DNA of 64,000 bases. Source: Diprion similis (lineage: Eukaryota; Arthropoda; Insecta; Hymenoptera; Diprionidae). The notes beneath the pieces were generated by a model. The model saw only the letters and a list, made by a program, of their open reading frames with translations, made no database searches and had not been told where the DNA came from. The stretch is taken from contig NC_060108.1 in assembly GCF_021155765.1 (NCBI RefSeq), positions 26,995,025 through 27,059,024 on the forward strand, in the 5' to 3' direction. The position numbers and the translations under genes were made by a program. How positions within the stretch are numbered: the stretch's first letter is position 1; every line of letters starts with the position of its first letter. Positions 35,845 through 49,000 of the stretch are shown piece by piece.

Positions 35845-38321
35845 TTACCCGGTCTGCAACCACATCGACGATACGGATTAACCTGGGCGAATTACCTTTG
35901 GCGATTGATCGACCGATGATTTGTCTTAAGTTGATAAGAATAACTCCGATTCATTTGATTTACGAATTTTTCGTACTTTCTCTCTTTTATCTTCTTAGAT
36001 ACTATGTCTCACCCTTGAAGAACACCCCGATTTTCATTTCAACTTACTGGTAAGTATAGGTGCTAGTTCCTCTTGGTCTTCCAGCAGCGTTTCACTCCTT
36101 AAAATGGTCAAGTCTAGCTGACCCACGAACTTTTCTTTCTCGATAGCTTCGCTTCTGAAAGAAGATCCTTCGGTGACGGAAACCAATGATTCGGCGCGAG
36201 CGTCATCATCAAAAAAGCAATTCTCCTTTTTGGCGTAACTACGTCTTCGACTAAGTTCGATCTGCTTGAAATTCAAAGGAACTTGTGACACTGATAGCTG
36301 AGCACGTTTACTCTTCACGTACCTTATCAAAACTGCGTTTCATCTCTTTCAACAAGCTCTCGATGTTCTGCAAGACGTAATCATTCCCGACACCGTTCGA
36401 GCGCGTTTTCTTGTTCACCTCAGGCTTCATCATTCGTATGGATTTCTCGAGTTTTGTTATCTGATTTCCGAGTTGACCCAAGACTTCATCGTTCTTTGTA
36501 ATTTTAGTTTGGTCTTGGTCTGCAACAATTATTTCACTACCTTTACGCACGTTTCTTGGAAGATTCGTTGACCTCAAATAAACGTTTATTGACCATCTAC
36601 CACTTTCTTCCGGCTTTTCACTCTCTCGTTTTTCCTCACCGCATCCGTGATACGGCCGACAAGATTCCCTTCAGCAGGTGGAAGTGGTACTCGTGCTCTG
36701 CATTCCTCATCGTTATCGTTCAACTCTTCGTACATGGCTGAGACTCTGTGGTTGACCCAAATAAATACGTTACTTGTCGTTTTCAGCACTCACCAGCCAC
36801 AAGGCTTAATGTTTTAAGTGATTGCCTGAACCTTTTCTTCGATATCCTGGACCGTGCATCACCCTCCCAATCCTCCACCGCATTTTTACAGTCCTGAACA
36901 TTTGTCGAAACGTTCTCGTCACCCAGTCGATGCCTCTGCAGGTCAGACACGTCACACTTTTGCTCTGGGTATTCCAAAGTCGTTGTGCTGAATCCAGCTT
37001 TCGACTCGCCGTCGCAGTTCCACTTGGAGTCCTTCAGCGAGAACAAAAAATAAGCGAGACATGAATCACGAAACTCTAGACCGGAATCTCCTTCCGGAAG
37101 TCACGTTACCAATTCACCGAGTCCGAAGATATCGCAGTCTCTTGTGGGACCCTCGTTCTCCGGGTAAATCGTATTCTCGAATCTTGACCTGCCACTCGGG
37201 ATACCACGTTGCTTGCTCACCGTCTCAGGGTACTGCTCTTCTTCCATAGTGGAAAAGCTTCCCTGCTTAAAGTTCGGCTCCATTTCCTGTACTTCCGATG
37301 GTACAGTCTTAACGCCACTGGAACAATATAAATGGCTGGTTATGGTTGGTCGATGTTAAGTGAATGGTCCCATAATTCACGCACCTTATTACAAACGATG
37401 TGGAATATTGAGGACCGTCAGTGACATAAGCTAACGAAGGATCGGCTTTCCTGTCCCCAGGGTAATAAAACCCGTTCAATGTTCTATCCGGGTGAACTTG
37501 CAATGGAGGTGAAAATGTCGATTCACTATCTGCCTCTTTTGGGACTGTTCTTGGTATTGGTTGAACTTGATGACGTTGCACGGACTGACCTAGAGGCTGG
37601 CTGGTTTTTTCATGGCGATGCCTTCTCCTGTCATGCCCCCTGGAAAAAGTGAGGTTGAGCAAAATCGGGCATGAAATGAGTGTTTTTGAATGAAACGAAC
37701 CTAGTCTTTTCATCCTCCAACTTCAGGTCTTGTTTGGCTTTACGTCGCCTCCGTGACGCGTGAGCTGAGCCATTATACTGTTCCGCGTGTACGTCTTCTT
37801 TCGTGACGATGGTACGCTGGATTTCAGGAAAGCTGACGAAGCGGTTGGAAGAATAGGAGCTCGGGGAAACGCCGAAGCATGCCTCATAGCCGAAAGAACC
37901 ACTTACTGCTGCTTTCAGACTGCTCGCTAAAATGTCGATCATGATGTAACATCCCCTTCTGGCATCTGAAAGAAAATTTCATCTCAGTTAGAGCGGATGC
38001 GCAGGCCTATGAGGCGAATAAAATGGGCATACTTACAGGAGCGGGACCCAGGAACAAAGTAGAGAAGGAGAGAAGAGATGATGAGGAATACTATGAAGAA
38101 ACGTTTGATGCATGCTCCCCAGCTGCAGATTGTTACCGCTTCTTCAAGGTAGCCTGAAACGCAGGTGTAACCTCAGAGCACTGATTCTGTTGAAATGAGC
38201 GACTCGAAAAAGGGAATCGTGAGCTCTGAATACCGATAAATTACTTACTTGTAGCATCGGAGGCTTTGATGAACATACATTGCACAATGAATGCGATGTA
38301 GAGTAAGACTGGAAATTTCAT
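35845..38321 (-). CDS. Unrecognised multi-exon membrane/secreted protein
   Basis: No family recognised. Exons on the minus strand are 38321-38249, 38153-38037, 37965-37701, 37639-37385, 37317-37110 and 37031-36794 (well supported), then 36743-36640, 36493-36323, 36261-36048, 35924-35896 and 35853-35845 (less certain). All phases fit and the sum is an open frame of 560 residues. The start has a signal-like stretch (MKFPVLLYIAFIVQCMFI). Exon 2 encodes a second hydrophobic span (FFIVFLIISSLLLYFV). The rest is polar: a basic run (SRRRRKAKQ; HDRRRHRHEK), acidic and Cys-containing parts, and a possible coiled coil in exon 8 (LGQLGNQITKLEKSIRMM; ESLLKEMKRSFDK). Either it is a two-span membrane protein or it has a cleaved signal plus one span. 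It ends only 0.3 kb from the likely TH poly(A) site. Confidence 0.6.
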
Positions 38322-38369
38322 ATCGGCGATGTACGCGTGCCAAATCTGTCCCTTGAATTTATGTCAGTT

Positions 38370-39400
38370 ATTTATTGTTATTTATTTATTTTAATTTTTT
38401 TTGACAGGAATAGCGATTGTTCGATTTAAAATGCATCGATATTCACTCGAAATTGTCCTTCCCATGATCGGGATTTGTTTCACTTATCGACTTGGCAGGC
38501 TTCACACCCCGTGACAATAAATACTTAATCAGTGTAGGATAATACCGTGGATAAATGAGGAAAATAAAAATGTTGAAAAAATGTAAGATTCATATCTTGA
38601 TTTTTATTATGCTCGTTCTTTACAATATAATACAAACCAAATGATTCATACAGTTGGATAGGTATTGATTATATATGTATAATAGGAAAAAACTTGGTGA
38701 AATTCTCTTTTGCATGCAACAAATATCATAAGTATACAATTACAGGATTGTGCAGGGTGCGTATGAAGCGTCTACCTCTACACTATTTCTGTGAGGTGTC
38801 AATCTACTTTCAACATCGACTTTATACCTAGGCCCGTGTGGATCTCTACGGGCATTTCTATACGCATCATCTTTACACGGAACACTGATATACACGTACT
38901 ATAATTATCTAAATTATACATCATATGTATAGTAACATTCCATCAAAGATAAAACATATATATGTAACCGGTATGATACCTAAATTATATCTGCAAAGTA
39001 AAGTGCAGTATTGAATGAAAGGTATACGTTATTGAATCATTCGGTGCTATGCAATCACATCCACAGAGGAGATCTACTTGGAAAGAAACAAAAAACGAAA
39101 ACAAAAATTTTTTTTTCACATTAATTAAATAATAATTCACGGATTGCTGTGGTGAAAAACCGCATCGATTTAAAGTTATTCAATACGGTATCCAACAAAC
39201 TACGGAACTACGCTCGCACCCTAAGATAACCATCATCTTTGGAACCAAAAACACGAGATTATGACTATGGGTGCGCGCTTATCGTGGTTAAACAAATACA
39301 ACAATATAACAACATATATATGCGTATAAATATAGGAGTATACACGTACACGCAGACATATATTGAAATGTGCGTACGTTTATAATAATAATCAATAATC

Positions 39401-39454
<54 letters not shown>

Positions 39455-39758
39455 TGATGGCGACTTTATACACAAGGTGGAGACAATGAGTTATCGATAT
39501 GGGGATGCGAATAATTGGACACCATGTACTGTTTCACCGCGAAGGCAAGTCTTGACGACGGCATCAGTCAGTTTGACGATATCAAGACCCGTCGCCTGCA
39601 GTCACACTAGCGACGGAGCCAACGAGGGTAGCCTACATAGGCTGATCCAATTATAAAAAAGTGAGAAAAAAAAATATATATATATTCAAGAAATATAATG
39701 AACGTGAAAGGGTGAGGGTGAGTTGACTTTGGGTCGCTGATGGTGGTCCGGCGTTCGC
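38370..39758 (-). other. Probable 3' UTR of tyrosine hydroxylase and short intergenic gap
   Basis: There is no coding frame. Minus-strand AATAAA at 38608-38603 could end the TH transcript, giving a 3' UTR of about 1.15 kb. It contains the AAT microsatellite at 39381-39454. Confidence 0.45.
39381..39454. repeat. (AAT)n microsatellite
   Basis: About 70 bases of AAT units with two ATC interruptions near 39392-39400. It lies in the presumed TH 3' UTR. Confidence 0.9.
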
Positions 39759-42700
39759 TTACGCGGATGATGCCTTGAGTTTGTTCAGCGCATTCGTTAG
39801 GTGGACCATCTCTGTGTTCATCTGCGCAACGAGACCCTCGAGCCTGTCGACACTGTCGAGAACCTCGACGCGCTGGGTGTGCGGGTTGAACCTGACCTCG
39901 AATGATCGGCTCATGGTCGACACCCAGCGGCGGAACTTCTCCTTCGCGTCTTCGAAGCTCTCGGCCACGTAGTAGATGGGCTGGTAATCCTGGTCCTGGT
40001 ACGGCTGGACTGCGGTCGTCGATGGCTCGAAGGGACGGTGCTCGCACTTGTCGCTCAGCGAGTGAAGGAGCTCTCCGTAAGCGGACAAGAGTCCGGCACC
40101 GTACGCCTTGACGTCAGAGCCCTCCTTGCAGAGCCCGAATTCGACTGTGAACCAGTAGATGGTCGAAAGTTTCTCAATTTCTTCGTCGGAAGCGCCCAGA
40201 GAGGCGAGACCGATTTCTTGTGAAAACTGAGCGAAGCTGGGATCGGCAAGAAGCGGCATGTGGCCCAGCAGCTCGTGGATACAGTCTCTGAAACATCGAA
40301 GAACGAGGGTCAGTACGAGGTAGTTGCAAATTTGCGAATCTGTGCAGTCGGTGCATGCCCGGAAAATTAACTCCGTAACTCCTAGCTCGGGATAATAATT
40401 TCCTTTATCATTCGAACGGGAGAAGAGAAGTTAGTCGCTGCTGGCGCGAGTTGACAGCACCATCGTGTCGTTAAAAGCCAATTAGAGTTCCATTACAGGC
40501 TCTGAGTAGCCTTATAATTACGTTACTCCTGCCTCCGCCTACAAAGCACAATGTATCGATTGCCACCAGCTGACAAAGTCGAAAGTTACTCGAGGATGGG
40601 CGGAACGGGCAGGTGAAATCCCGAAAGTAAATCATTCGCGAAAAGCGCGATTTCGATTATTAGATTTAGATCATAAGTCGTGACAAAGTGATTCCGCAAA
40701 ACGAACTTACGGCTCGGGAGTGTGGTAAGGACTGTTGATGTGGCGGACGTATTGAGTGCTCTGGAATATCCTGAAGGCAAGACTAGCCAGAAAGTCTCTG
40801 GCGGTGAGAAGACCGGCGGCAGGACGCAGAGTAAAGCCGGTGTTCTTCTTGAGGAAGTCACTAACGTCTTGGAGCTGGGGGATACGATGAGCCTCGAAGA
40901 TGCGTTCCTCCTGCAGCTGCTTGAAGGCCTTCTGATACTCGATGCAGGCATGCTTCGGAACGAGGTCGAGAACGGTGTCGAATACCCGGGTCCAGGTGGT
41001 GTTCTCGGTCTCGGTGTAAGGGATGTTGGGAATCGGGTCTCCGTACTTGTAGGCGAACGCGATCTCGGCGATGATCTTTCGACGAGCGCGGTACTCCTTG
41101 TCGGCGAAGCCTGGGTGGTTCATGTCCAGGTCAGGTTCGTACTTGGTCATAAGGTGGTTGCAGTTGTCAAGCTCGGAGGCGTGACGTGGGAACCACGGGT
41201 CCTTGATGCTGACCGAGTTGTCAGCCAGGAGAGAAACTCCGCCAAGCGCAGAGCTCTGCCTCAGGTTTCTGATCAGCTGGAGGAGACTCTGCCTGGTCAT
41301 GTCCACCTTGACGAGTACGTCGAACTGCATTCCCTCCTTCTTTGACGGGCGAGACTCGAGGTGGTCGACGACCCCCTTGAAGTTCTCGATCGTCTTCAAG
41401 ATCCTCGCCAGCGAGCTGATTCCGTCACGCATGCGGAGGACCAACACAGCCTTCTGCACCGCATATTCTCCCTCCGGTGTCTCTGCGATCGTCTTAGCCA
41501 GGACAACCTCTTCCTCGGTCAACCCAGAGTCTGTATAACCAAGAGGAAGAAAAGAACATCTTATGAGATGTAAAGACAGCGAGAGCCGATCTACCAAATG
41601 CAACGATTCCTCCCCAGTGCAGTATGAGCCTGAGCTATGCTCCAAGAAATGGCTCTCAACTTCGAATCCATTTACTAGAGTCAAACGCCAAGTTCGCCGG
41701 AGCTTAACTGGTGTGGGTGGAATATCGGTGCAAATATAATCTATATACGCGTCGACATATGGATGTAGGACTACGTATAGCGGGAGAGAAATGGAGAAGT
41801 GAAAATCTAAATGCACGACGGCTGCTGTAAGTCGACGTAATTCAGCGAAGTGCCGGGCACTCGGCCGGATGGCGACAATGGGGCTGTTTCACCCTCCATT
41901 TCCTTTCTCCCGCTTAGCCGCCGTCACCTCCTCCGCCTGTTGCAGCTCAATGGAATTTTTTACGAAAAAAAGAGAAGGAGAAAGTGGGCGGAAGGGGTGG
42001 GCGTAAGTGCAAGCGGGTAGGTATGTACCGACATTATAAGAATTAGGACCACTTACCGTCGTCGTCGTCTGGTTTTCCCTCGCTATCCGACGAGGAAGCC
42101 TCGGCCTTGGCCTCTGTAAGTCAAAGAAATAACGAACACGTTCAGACACACATGCCTCTCATGCCAGGGTGGGAATCGAATTCGCGCCCAAGTAGGTACT
42201 TAAGTAAGATAATGGGGCGAGATTTCAGGCTTACCTTCTTCCTTCGCGGCGCAGGACAACGTCTCCCCTTGTTCATCGTCGCTTGACGAGGCGTCGTTGT
42301 AATGCTCGTCCTGTGGCAGTTGCTCCTGAGAGCAAATTATTGCCTGATCTGCGCTCGAATCTATTCAAACATCAAACGCAACCATGCAAAAACGGACGTG
42401 CAAAATCATAGTATATCTATAACTATACATGTTTTTGTCAACTACTTTTAGAATCAGAGGACAACTGAAGAAATAACAACACTGAACATCTAAAAACAAT
42501 ATTCAAAGAAAGTGAGAGTAAACATGCTTGGTAAAAAGCAGAAGAGAAAAACTTACCATTGGCTCGTTGACGGGCCTCCTCAAGCACACATTGCTTCGTT
42601 TGCTTCACTACCAAAGTCTCAAATCGAGCGTCGTCTACCAGAGAACGGCGACGTGCTGGATAGCCGTTCTGAAACAAACGTGAAAGAGAATTTTCAAAAC

Positions 42701-45391
42701 AGGTGCTAAGAACGATCCGACGTCTGATGCGTCCAATAATTATTCGAGCATCTCAAAAATGCTTGTGAATTCGAAGCCTTCGCAAAGAAGCCGCATTTCG
42801 GTTCATCTAAATTATCATAGCTCAGGAATAATTGCGTTTCCGGAGACGATCCGAGACAGTTAAGAACGACCGGGGCTCAATGGAGTCCGCAAAGTCGAAA
42901 GGAGGACGCGAAACTTTCGTCTTTGGAAAACCAGTCTGGCGTTGAAGGATCGGAAATGAACTAATATGCTTTAAAGAAGTACAAAGCATCGGAGGTGGAG
43001 CTTGAGACCAAAGAAGAGAAGGTACCGGAGGCAGGTGGGAAGCGGTGAAGCATAAATTTGACTACATGGCTGCGGGGCTAACGCGGTCACCCTGGAAGCC
43101 CGCAAAGACTGAAAACACCGGGGGTGGTATTTATTATCTTTACGCCCACCCCGCCGAGTCGACAAGACTTTTGGATCTGACGCGCTTATTTTTCTCTCCT
43201 CTTTACGTTCTCCTTTTTTGAATACCCGACGTCGCTCGAGCTACTGAAAACAAGTACGTTGTCTTCGCCTGCGAAGCGCTTAGCAATTGACATGGATCTG
43301 GGTAACGTTTAGCAATTCTTAAACGCTCGCGTAAACTGGGCCAAGTACTTCGCGGCCGAATGGTTGTCCGATGAGTACACGCAATTGCGTAATACACTGT
43401 ACACGGTTTACCTCCCGCCGTGAACTATAAATCGGTGAGTCATTTTCGTCCGAACGTTGCAAAGGGAATCATCGAGGGGTCTCTTCTTCTCTTATGCGCA
43501 TCACTCCGTCGCATTCAACGACTGCGTAGAGAAATCCCGTTCTTCGGAAAAACGACGAAGAAATGTGCAGACCGGCCGTTAACCACGCAGGAATGCCGTC
43601 GTCGACCTTGGAAAACCCCCTTTAAAATCATTTTGCGTCAATAACACAGCTCGTGGGACCGATTTTGCTCTTCACGCAAACCCCCTTGCCCCCGAATTTT
43701 CACTTAGGTGTCGTTTCGCCCCGTCTTTAACGCCGTTGCATTATGTACGCCGCAGCATCTCGGCTGCCTTCACCCTGTTATCCTTTAAAAGTCCACGTGT
43801 GAATCATGAATTGTATAATTACCGTCCGTCGCCGCGAACGCACGCCTGCAGGATCTTAATGATCGATTTCTCGGCCGTGTGCAAACTGGTCCGACATAAG
43901 CTTAGAAAATAGATATAATGATCCGCGTACCGATTAGAAGAACTTCAATCCGACTCATTCCGGTATCACGACCACGGAGATATAATTGCAGAGATAAAGA
44001 TCGCCGAGTGTGGCACGGATATACGTATATAAATCTGAGTAAGACGGTAGTTACTCCCTGGTAGGTTATATTATGTGTTCATAAGAAATAAATCCTGCGG
44101 CATAATTGAGAGGAGAACAAGTGTACAGCTGCGGCGAGCCTCCGACAGGATAACGGTGTTCAAACGTTCAGGGTCTCTCGATAGTGACTCTTGCACGCCG
44201 CTCCGTTACAATCGTTTCACGCTCATAATTATAACACGACCGTAATTATCATGCCGACAAGGCCGATCGATTTCTCAATCGATAATTAGATCCTACAAGC
44301 CAGCCTATTTACGACATTACAATAAAACGACATCACCTTCACCTTTACGCTGTAACCCCGGCGACTTCGGAACCTTTTGCAAGGACGCAGCATCGGCTGC
44401 TGTACTCGACATTGCCGATGATGATATGAAAGGACCGACGGATGTCACGGGTCCTTGAATTTTTGAACTTGACTCGTTAGACCACCGACAAACATCGACG
44501 ACGACGCAATCTTCGACGGACGATTACTGCAGCGGGTGCATCACCGCGACGCGGACTTGCGAAACATTGCACAGAGCGTGAGTCATATTGTCGCATCGCG
44601 GAATGTTGTTGCAAAAATATTTTCAAGAACGAGAGAGAAGGGATGGAAGAAAACAAATTCTGTAGGCAAAAACCCGCCAGACGGATGATGCGCTTTATCG
44701 CAAGGGTGTCAAAAAACCGGCATGTAAACAAAATCTAAATCCAATTCAGCCCGAGTCTGCTCCGATAAATCGGCGTTCACTAATTGGCTATAAAATCTGT
44801 GATTTATTCGAATAAATTAACCTTGTCCCATCCCGTGATCGAAGTATTCAGATTCTACGCGGTGAGCTGTATACTTATGTTGAATATTCATGCAACGTAT
44901 CTGATCTTCATCAACAAACATTTTCTTCTTCCACTCTAGCTCAATTTTGAATGTCATTCCAAGCGGTTTGACTTTTCGAATACTAGAATTCCAGCTTCAT
45001 CCTAATTACACATCTGCGATAACGATCAATTATCGCACGTGACCGAATACCTGACTCGACTCTGACCTATCCCACTGCAATAAAAGCTGGTTCTGCAAAC
45101 GGAAAGCGAGTTTACAGAATGACAGATAAGAATCCACGGCAAATGTATTCCCGGTTACCGAATCGAAGTCTCCTGGCCGAGAAGAGTCTTACACGGAGAC
45201 AACGCGCCCGCTTGTTCGTTACCGCGATGATCATCGTCGATGAGACTAATTGGTGTAAGTTCATTAACGGATAATCTGGTAAAGTGGACGTGGTTGAGGG
45301 ACTTGGGAATATCGATACGTACCTCAATGCTGTATGATTTCTTGATGGCGAACATTTCGCGGTTCTTTTGGGCAGCGGCGACGGCCATCAT
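39759..45391 (-). CDS. ple: Tyrosine 3-monooxygenase (tyrosine hydroxylase, pale)
   Basis: Rate-limiting enzyme of catecholamine synthesis: Fe(II)- and tetrahydrobiopterin-dependent hydroxylation of tyrosine to DOPA, for dopamine and for cuticle melanin and sclerotin. Exons on the minus strand are 45391-45323, 42668-42557, 42360-42235, 42113-42057, 41530-40711 and 40287-39759; all phases match, giving 570 residues with every exon. Ser32 sits in RRRSL, the conserved PKA site. The ACT-like regulatory domain ([18 protein letters not shown]) is followed by the catalytic domain. Iron ligands are His399 and His404 in HELLGH and Glu444 in TVEFGL, spaced exactly as in the family. The C-terminal tetramerisation helix is intact. 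Exons 3 and 4 encode an acidic insert that can be skipped in frame. Start chosen as the first of two ATGs ([18 protein letters not shown]). Confidence 0.97.
42057..42360 (-). other. Alternative acidic cassette of tyrosine hydroxylase (exons 3 and 4)
   Basis: Exon 3 (42360-42235, 126 nt) and exon 4 (42113-42057, 57 nt) are multiples of three, and all flanking introns are phase 1. Skipping either or both therefore keeps the frame. They encode Ser/Asp/Glu-rich peptide ([25 protein letters not shown]). Without them the protein is 509 residues, with them 570. Drosophila TH is known to have a 508-residue neural form and a 579-residue epidermal form that differ by such acidic exons. Confidence 0.85.
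42669..45322 (-). other. 2.65-kb first intron of tyrosine hydroxylase
   Basis: No nested gene recognised. Donor GAG/GTACGT at 45322 and acceptor TTTCAG at 42669 are good. Large first introns of insect TH genes often carry enhancers, but I cannot point to one here. Confidence 0.6.
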
Positions 45392-45449
45392 GTCCTTTTA
45401 TCGGTAATAAAACTTGATTTGTAGATCGGTGTAGAGTAGCACAGGTTAA

Positions 45450-45457
45450 AAACCGGT
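45450..45457. promoter_or_regulatory. Grainyhead-type motif near TH start codon
   Basis: AAACCGGT, a close match to the Grainyhead consensus, lies 59 bases upstream of the TH ATG. Grainyhead drives TH in wounded Drosophila epidermis. The assignment is inference from a short motif. Confidence 0.35.
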
Positions 45458-45729
45458 GATAGCACGAGTGGTTCTCGGGGGGTAAGACGACTGGCTTCAA
45501 AACTCGAACTTTCGGCCTGATTCCTGCTTCTTTCAAGATTCACTGCCGATCTTGAGAACTCGGTGGATTTTGCGTGATATGACGAGATGTCGGCGCGCGG
45601 TGTCTAAGAACTTACTAAATTGCGACCACAAACAGTGACTGTTGCTTGTCTGTCGCAAGGTGATTTACTTTCAAGTTCAAAATACTCCGCACGATCTATC
45701 TCGAAATCTCGAGCGTTTCGAGCTTGCCT

Positions 45730-46075
45730 TCGGGTGAAGCTAACGAGCGAATGTGCTGTTGGGGCGGTTGGCCGCGGCATATAAACGCTGCCTCCCTTCA
45801 CCGCGACGCCTGGGGTCAGGGGTGCCCCCCACCCTGGGTTTCGGGTGTCCGTACCTGACAGCCCCGCGGCGCCGCGACGCCGACACGCGGTGCTCCCGCA
45901 TTTCGTAACCCGACTCGCGGCGGCGCGCTCGCAAAGGACGAACGCGATTGGTCCAGACCCGGGGGATCCCGCGTGACTCACGATCAGAAACGGGGGACGC
46001 GTGCAGGTGCCCCACCACCGCCTCCCAGCCTCAGCATCTCTGGGGGGAGGGGGCAGGAGGGGGGTGGTTTGATTT
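45730..46075 (-). promoter_or_regulatory. GC- and CpG-rich candidate promoter of tyrosine hydroxylase
   Basis: This is an island of high GC and many CpGs in otherwise AT-rich sequence, about 350-650 bases upstream of the TH start codon. It holds a canonical AP-1 site (TGACTCA, 45974-45980), a CCAAT box read on the minus strand near 45950, and a weak TATA-like TTATATG near 45783. G tracts lie at 46040-46068. Open frames here (45604-45981 on the minus strand) are best explained by base composition. Confidence 0.4.
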
Positions 46076-46079
46076 CCTC

Positions 46080-49000
46080 GAAGATAGTTCTCGGCTGCGG
46101 TATCGTTTCAAACTAGGATTCATTCCGACCGGGAGAATTAACATTAAAATTAATTAAAATCGAAAGTGTATTAGGTACAGCTGAAACGGCTGAATAGCCT
46201 TCGATGACGTTGTTCGGCCCGATTAACAAATACATGCTCTTTACGTTTCAGCTCTAGTTTTCGCACCTTGTCTTGTCTTGGGCCTCGCCGCGTTACTCGG
46301 ATGACGCGAACATCCACCGTCTCGAGGTCAGGGTAAACTTTCAGGAACTGTTTTGGTGAAAGATACTGTTTGGCAAACTGACGATACCCTGAATCTTTGC
46401 TTTACAATTGTCGTGTGGAGAAAAAAATGTCACTTCGTTGATTGTTTGAAGCATTTTTCTATGGAAAATATAACGATATTCAGAAAAAATGTAGCTTCTC
46501 TTTGTTTCTCTACCTTGTGAAAACGGCTGTCATAATTTTCATGAATATAGCGTAATCGATTAACTTTACAATTAGCACGATCGATTCATTATGCCGTAAT
46601 GAGCAACACTGCATATCTGAAAAAATGTCGTGACATTCACTAGACGTTGGGTAAATTACTCTGCTGAACAGGTGTGCAGTTAAAAGTATAAGTCATGCCG
46701 TTTGCTTACTCCAGCTAATGCTTTTATTTATCAATAACTCATTTTCAAACAGGTTTCTTTCAGTCTGTCCAATTTGGAGGATACATTGTTTTGATAGTTC
46801 ATTTTTGACACCCTCTTTAGGTCAAGTTCGATCGGACCGAAGCGCGGTTTTCGCTCTGTGGCGATATAAAATAAAATAATCGTGTCGAACGTGCAAATCA
46901 GTTTATCGCGTTCAGATAGTCACGTAGCCCAAACAGCCGTGACATTACGTCTATCCGAGCTGATCAACCAGCTCAGCTGGCAAAACGTTTTCCTGGCGAT
47001 GAAATTCTATCATTTATAATTTGAGAAGCGATGCTTGCCAATTTGAAGATCCATTTAGGACTTCTTTCAGCTCGCTTTTGAACTCAGGTTTGACAAACGG
47101 ATTTTCCGATGCATTTATCGCAACTGCGTGATCTCGCAGCTGATTACGAAACAGTCGTTCGCCCTGGCGGAAAAGCATGTCAGACTGGAATTATCCAATA
47201 AAAATCGTACACTAGGTGTCGAGTCTTAAACGTCTTGCCGATTCTCCTTCAGAGTTATGTATTCATCCCCACTCATCGCTTCCTCGACTCTCCGCAATTT
47301 CATCTGATGAGTATAATTAAACCTCAAGAGCGAAAAGCATTTCATCTTTATGAATATACAAAGATCGTCACGCTTGTTCTAAAAATCATCTTGGAATCAA
47401 TTAGCCATTCGATCACGCAACCTTTACTGACGTATCTAGCTTCAGGTTCTTAGCTTTACGTGATTCTCTTTCTCCACGTAGTTCAACACGTTGCGCACCT
47501 TGACCGGGAAAATTTTGTCGCTGTAAATTTATGATTTTCCAAACGCAAATCCCGGACAAATATATGCGGCCTGAGAAGATACTTGGATAAATTTACCGTC
47601 GGCTGCTAGTTTCGATACGTAACGTAAGACCGAATTCTTGGGTCACGGATCTTTCGAGGCTGATTAAAAAAAAACGTCACATCTCATTACCTGGTTTTCG
47701 ACTCGAATCCATCTCTAGTCTAAGACTTCGCGAATTTTAGGTCTTGTCTCACAGTCAGTCGTTGCTCGTCAGATATCTCTATTTTATGATCAAGATTTCG
47801 GCGATTGAACGATGCTGATAAATCGTTAAGGAGAAAATCGGCGGTTCATGGACCGCCGAAGGCGTAAGCAAGTCCCTCTCTATAAACAGTCCTATTCTAT
47901 TCCGCAAGGTTCTAGGGAAAAAAACACCGACTGTTAACCGGACGCTGGTCAAATATTGACTGAGTTTAGTTACACGATAGGCCCAGGGTATCAATTAGCG
48001 ACAATAATCGAGAATAAATACCGGAGGTAGATATCAGTTTCCTTAAGAATTAATTCCGGGATCGAATATTACTACACACAGACGATCGGCACCGTGCAAA
48101 AGTGCTAACAAGCGTGTACATGTACACCAGCAGCCTTGAGGTTTCCCTGTAAGGCAAGTGAATTACTTATACACCCGTGTATTGAAATCCCTCGGATAAA
48201 ATCGGTTGACAAGTCGATAATCTAACGTATTCAGTTATTCGAGTAAATTGCGCTCCGGGTGTCCATCAAAGTGGTTTCTTTTTGTCGATAAGGTTCTGGC
48301 TATCCTGCCTAATAGTTACACATCAACACACCTCCGCGTGCATAATCATTCGGACGTGAAGGTGGAAGAAGAATTCGCTTCAGTGTCATAACGACGATTG
48401 CGTGTTGAACGTACTTGCCAGTGGATAATTACATCGACTAATTTACGTCAGTTTCGCATAATAGTGGATCGACAAACTAATTGCAGCTTCTCTATTTATT
48501 CTTGTAATTATTCGCTCTTCTTCTCCAACGCGGCTTCAGCTATGCGCTCTTGGATAATTCCGAGATGTCATCAGTCTTTCAATAATTTCCATGGTGTTAT
48601 GCCAGCTATCCGTAATTCGACGTCTGCTGTTTGCTGACAATTCTTTTTACTCTTACAAAGCACGTGACTAATGTTACGATCACGGATAATGAATATAACC
48701 CGACTGTGAAGTAACTCTTGGTACTTCCAACCCACGCTAAGACACAGACATATTATTAATTGGTAACTGCGAATTTCTGTCGTTGCTGTGAAGTGAAATG
48801 GTTTCATCAACGCGATTAATTAAAGCTCATCATATTTCATACACGTTTTAGTAACTCGTCGGTGCGGTCCAGCGGAGTAAAAATAAAGTATGCATATTTT
48901 ATTGCTGTACAGTAAATTACAGAAACTTGTTGTCCAAATATACGAAACCTTGAATTTCGGATCGAGAAAATTACGATCGGTAAATCAGACAAGTTCGCAG

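Noticed and set aside
35754..36053. 99-codon plus-strand frame ending at a GTAAGT-like donor
   Set aside because: The donor is palindromic (ACTTACTGGTAAGT) and serves the minus-strand gene just as well; the plus peptide has no family signature.
40722..41345. 207-codon open frame on the plus strand
   Set aside because: It is antisense to the large tyrosine hydroxylase exon, which has unmistakable family sequence. The frame is a by-product of its codon use.
45604..45981. Overlapping 92- and 125-codon minus-strand frames
   Set aside because: They lie in a GC-rich, stop-poor island upstream of tyrosine hydroxylase, are low-complexity in Arg, Gly, Pro and Ala, and show no family signature.
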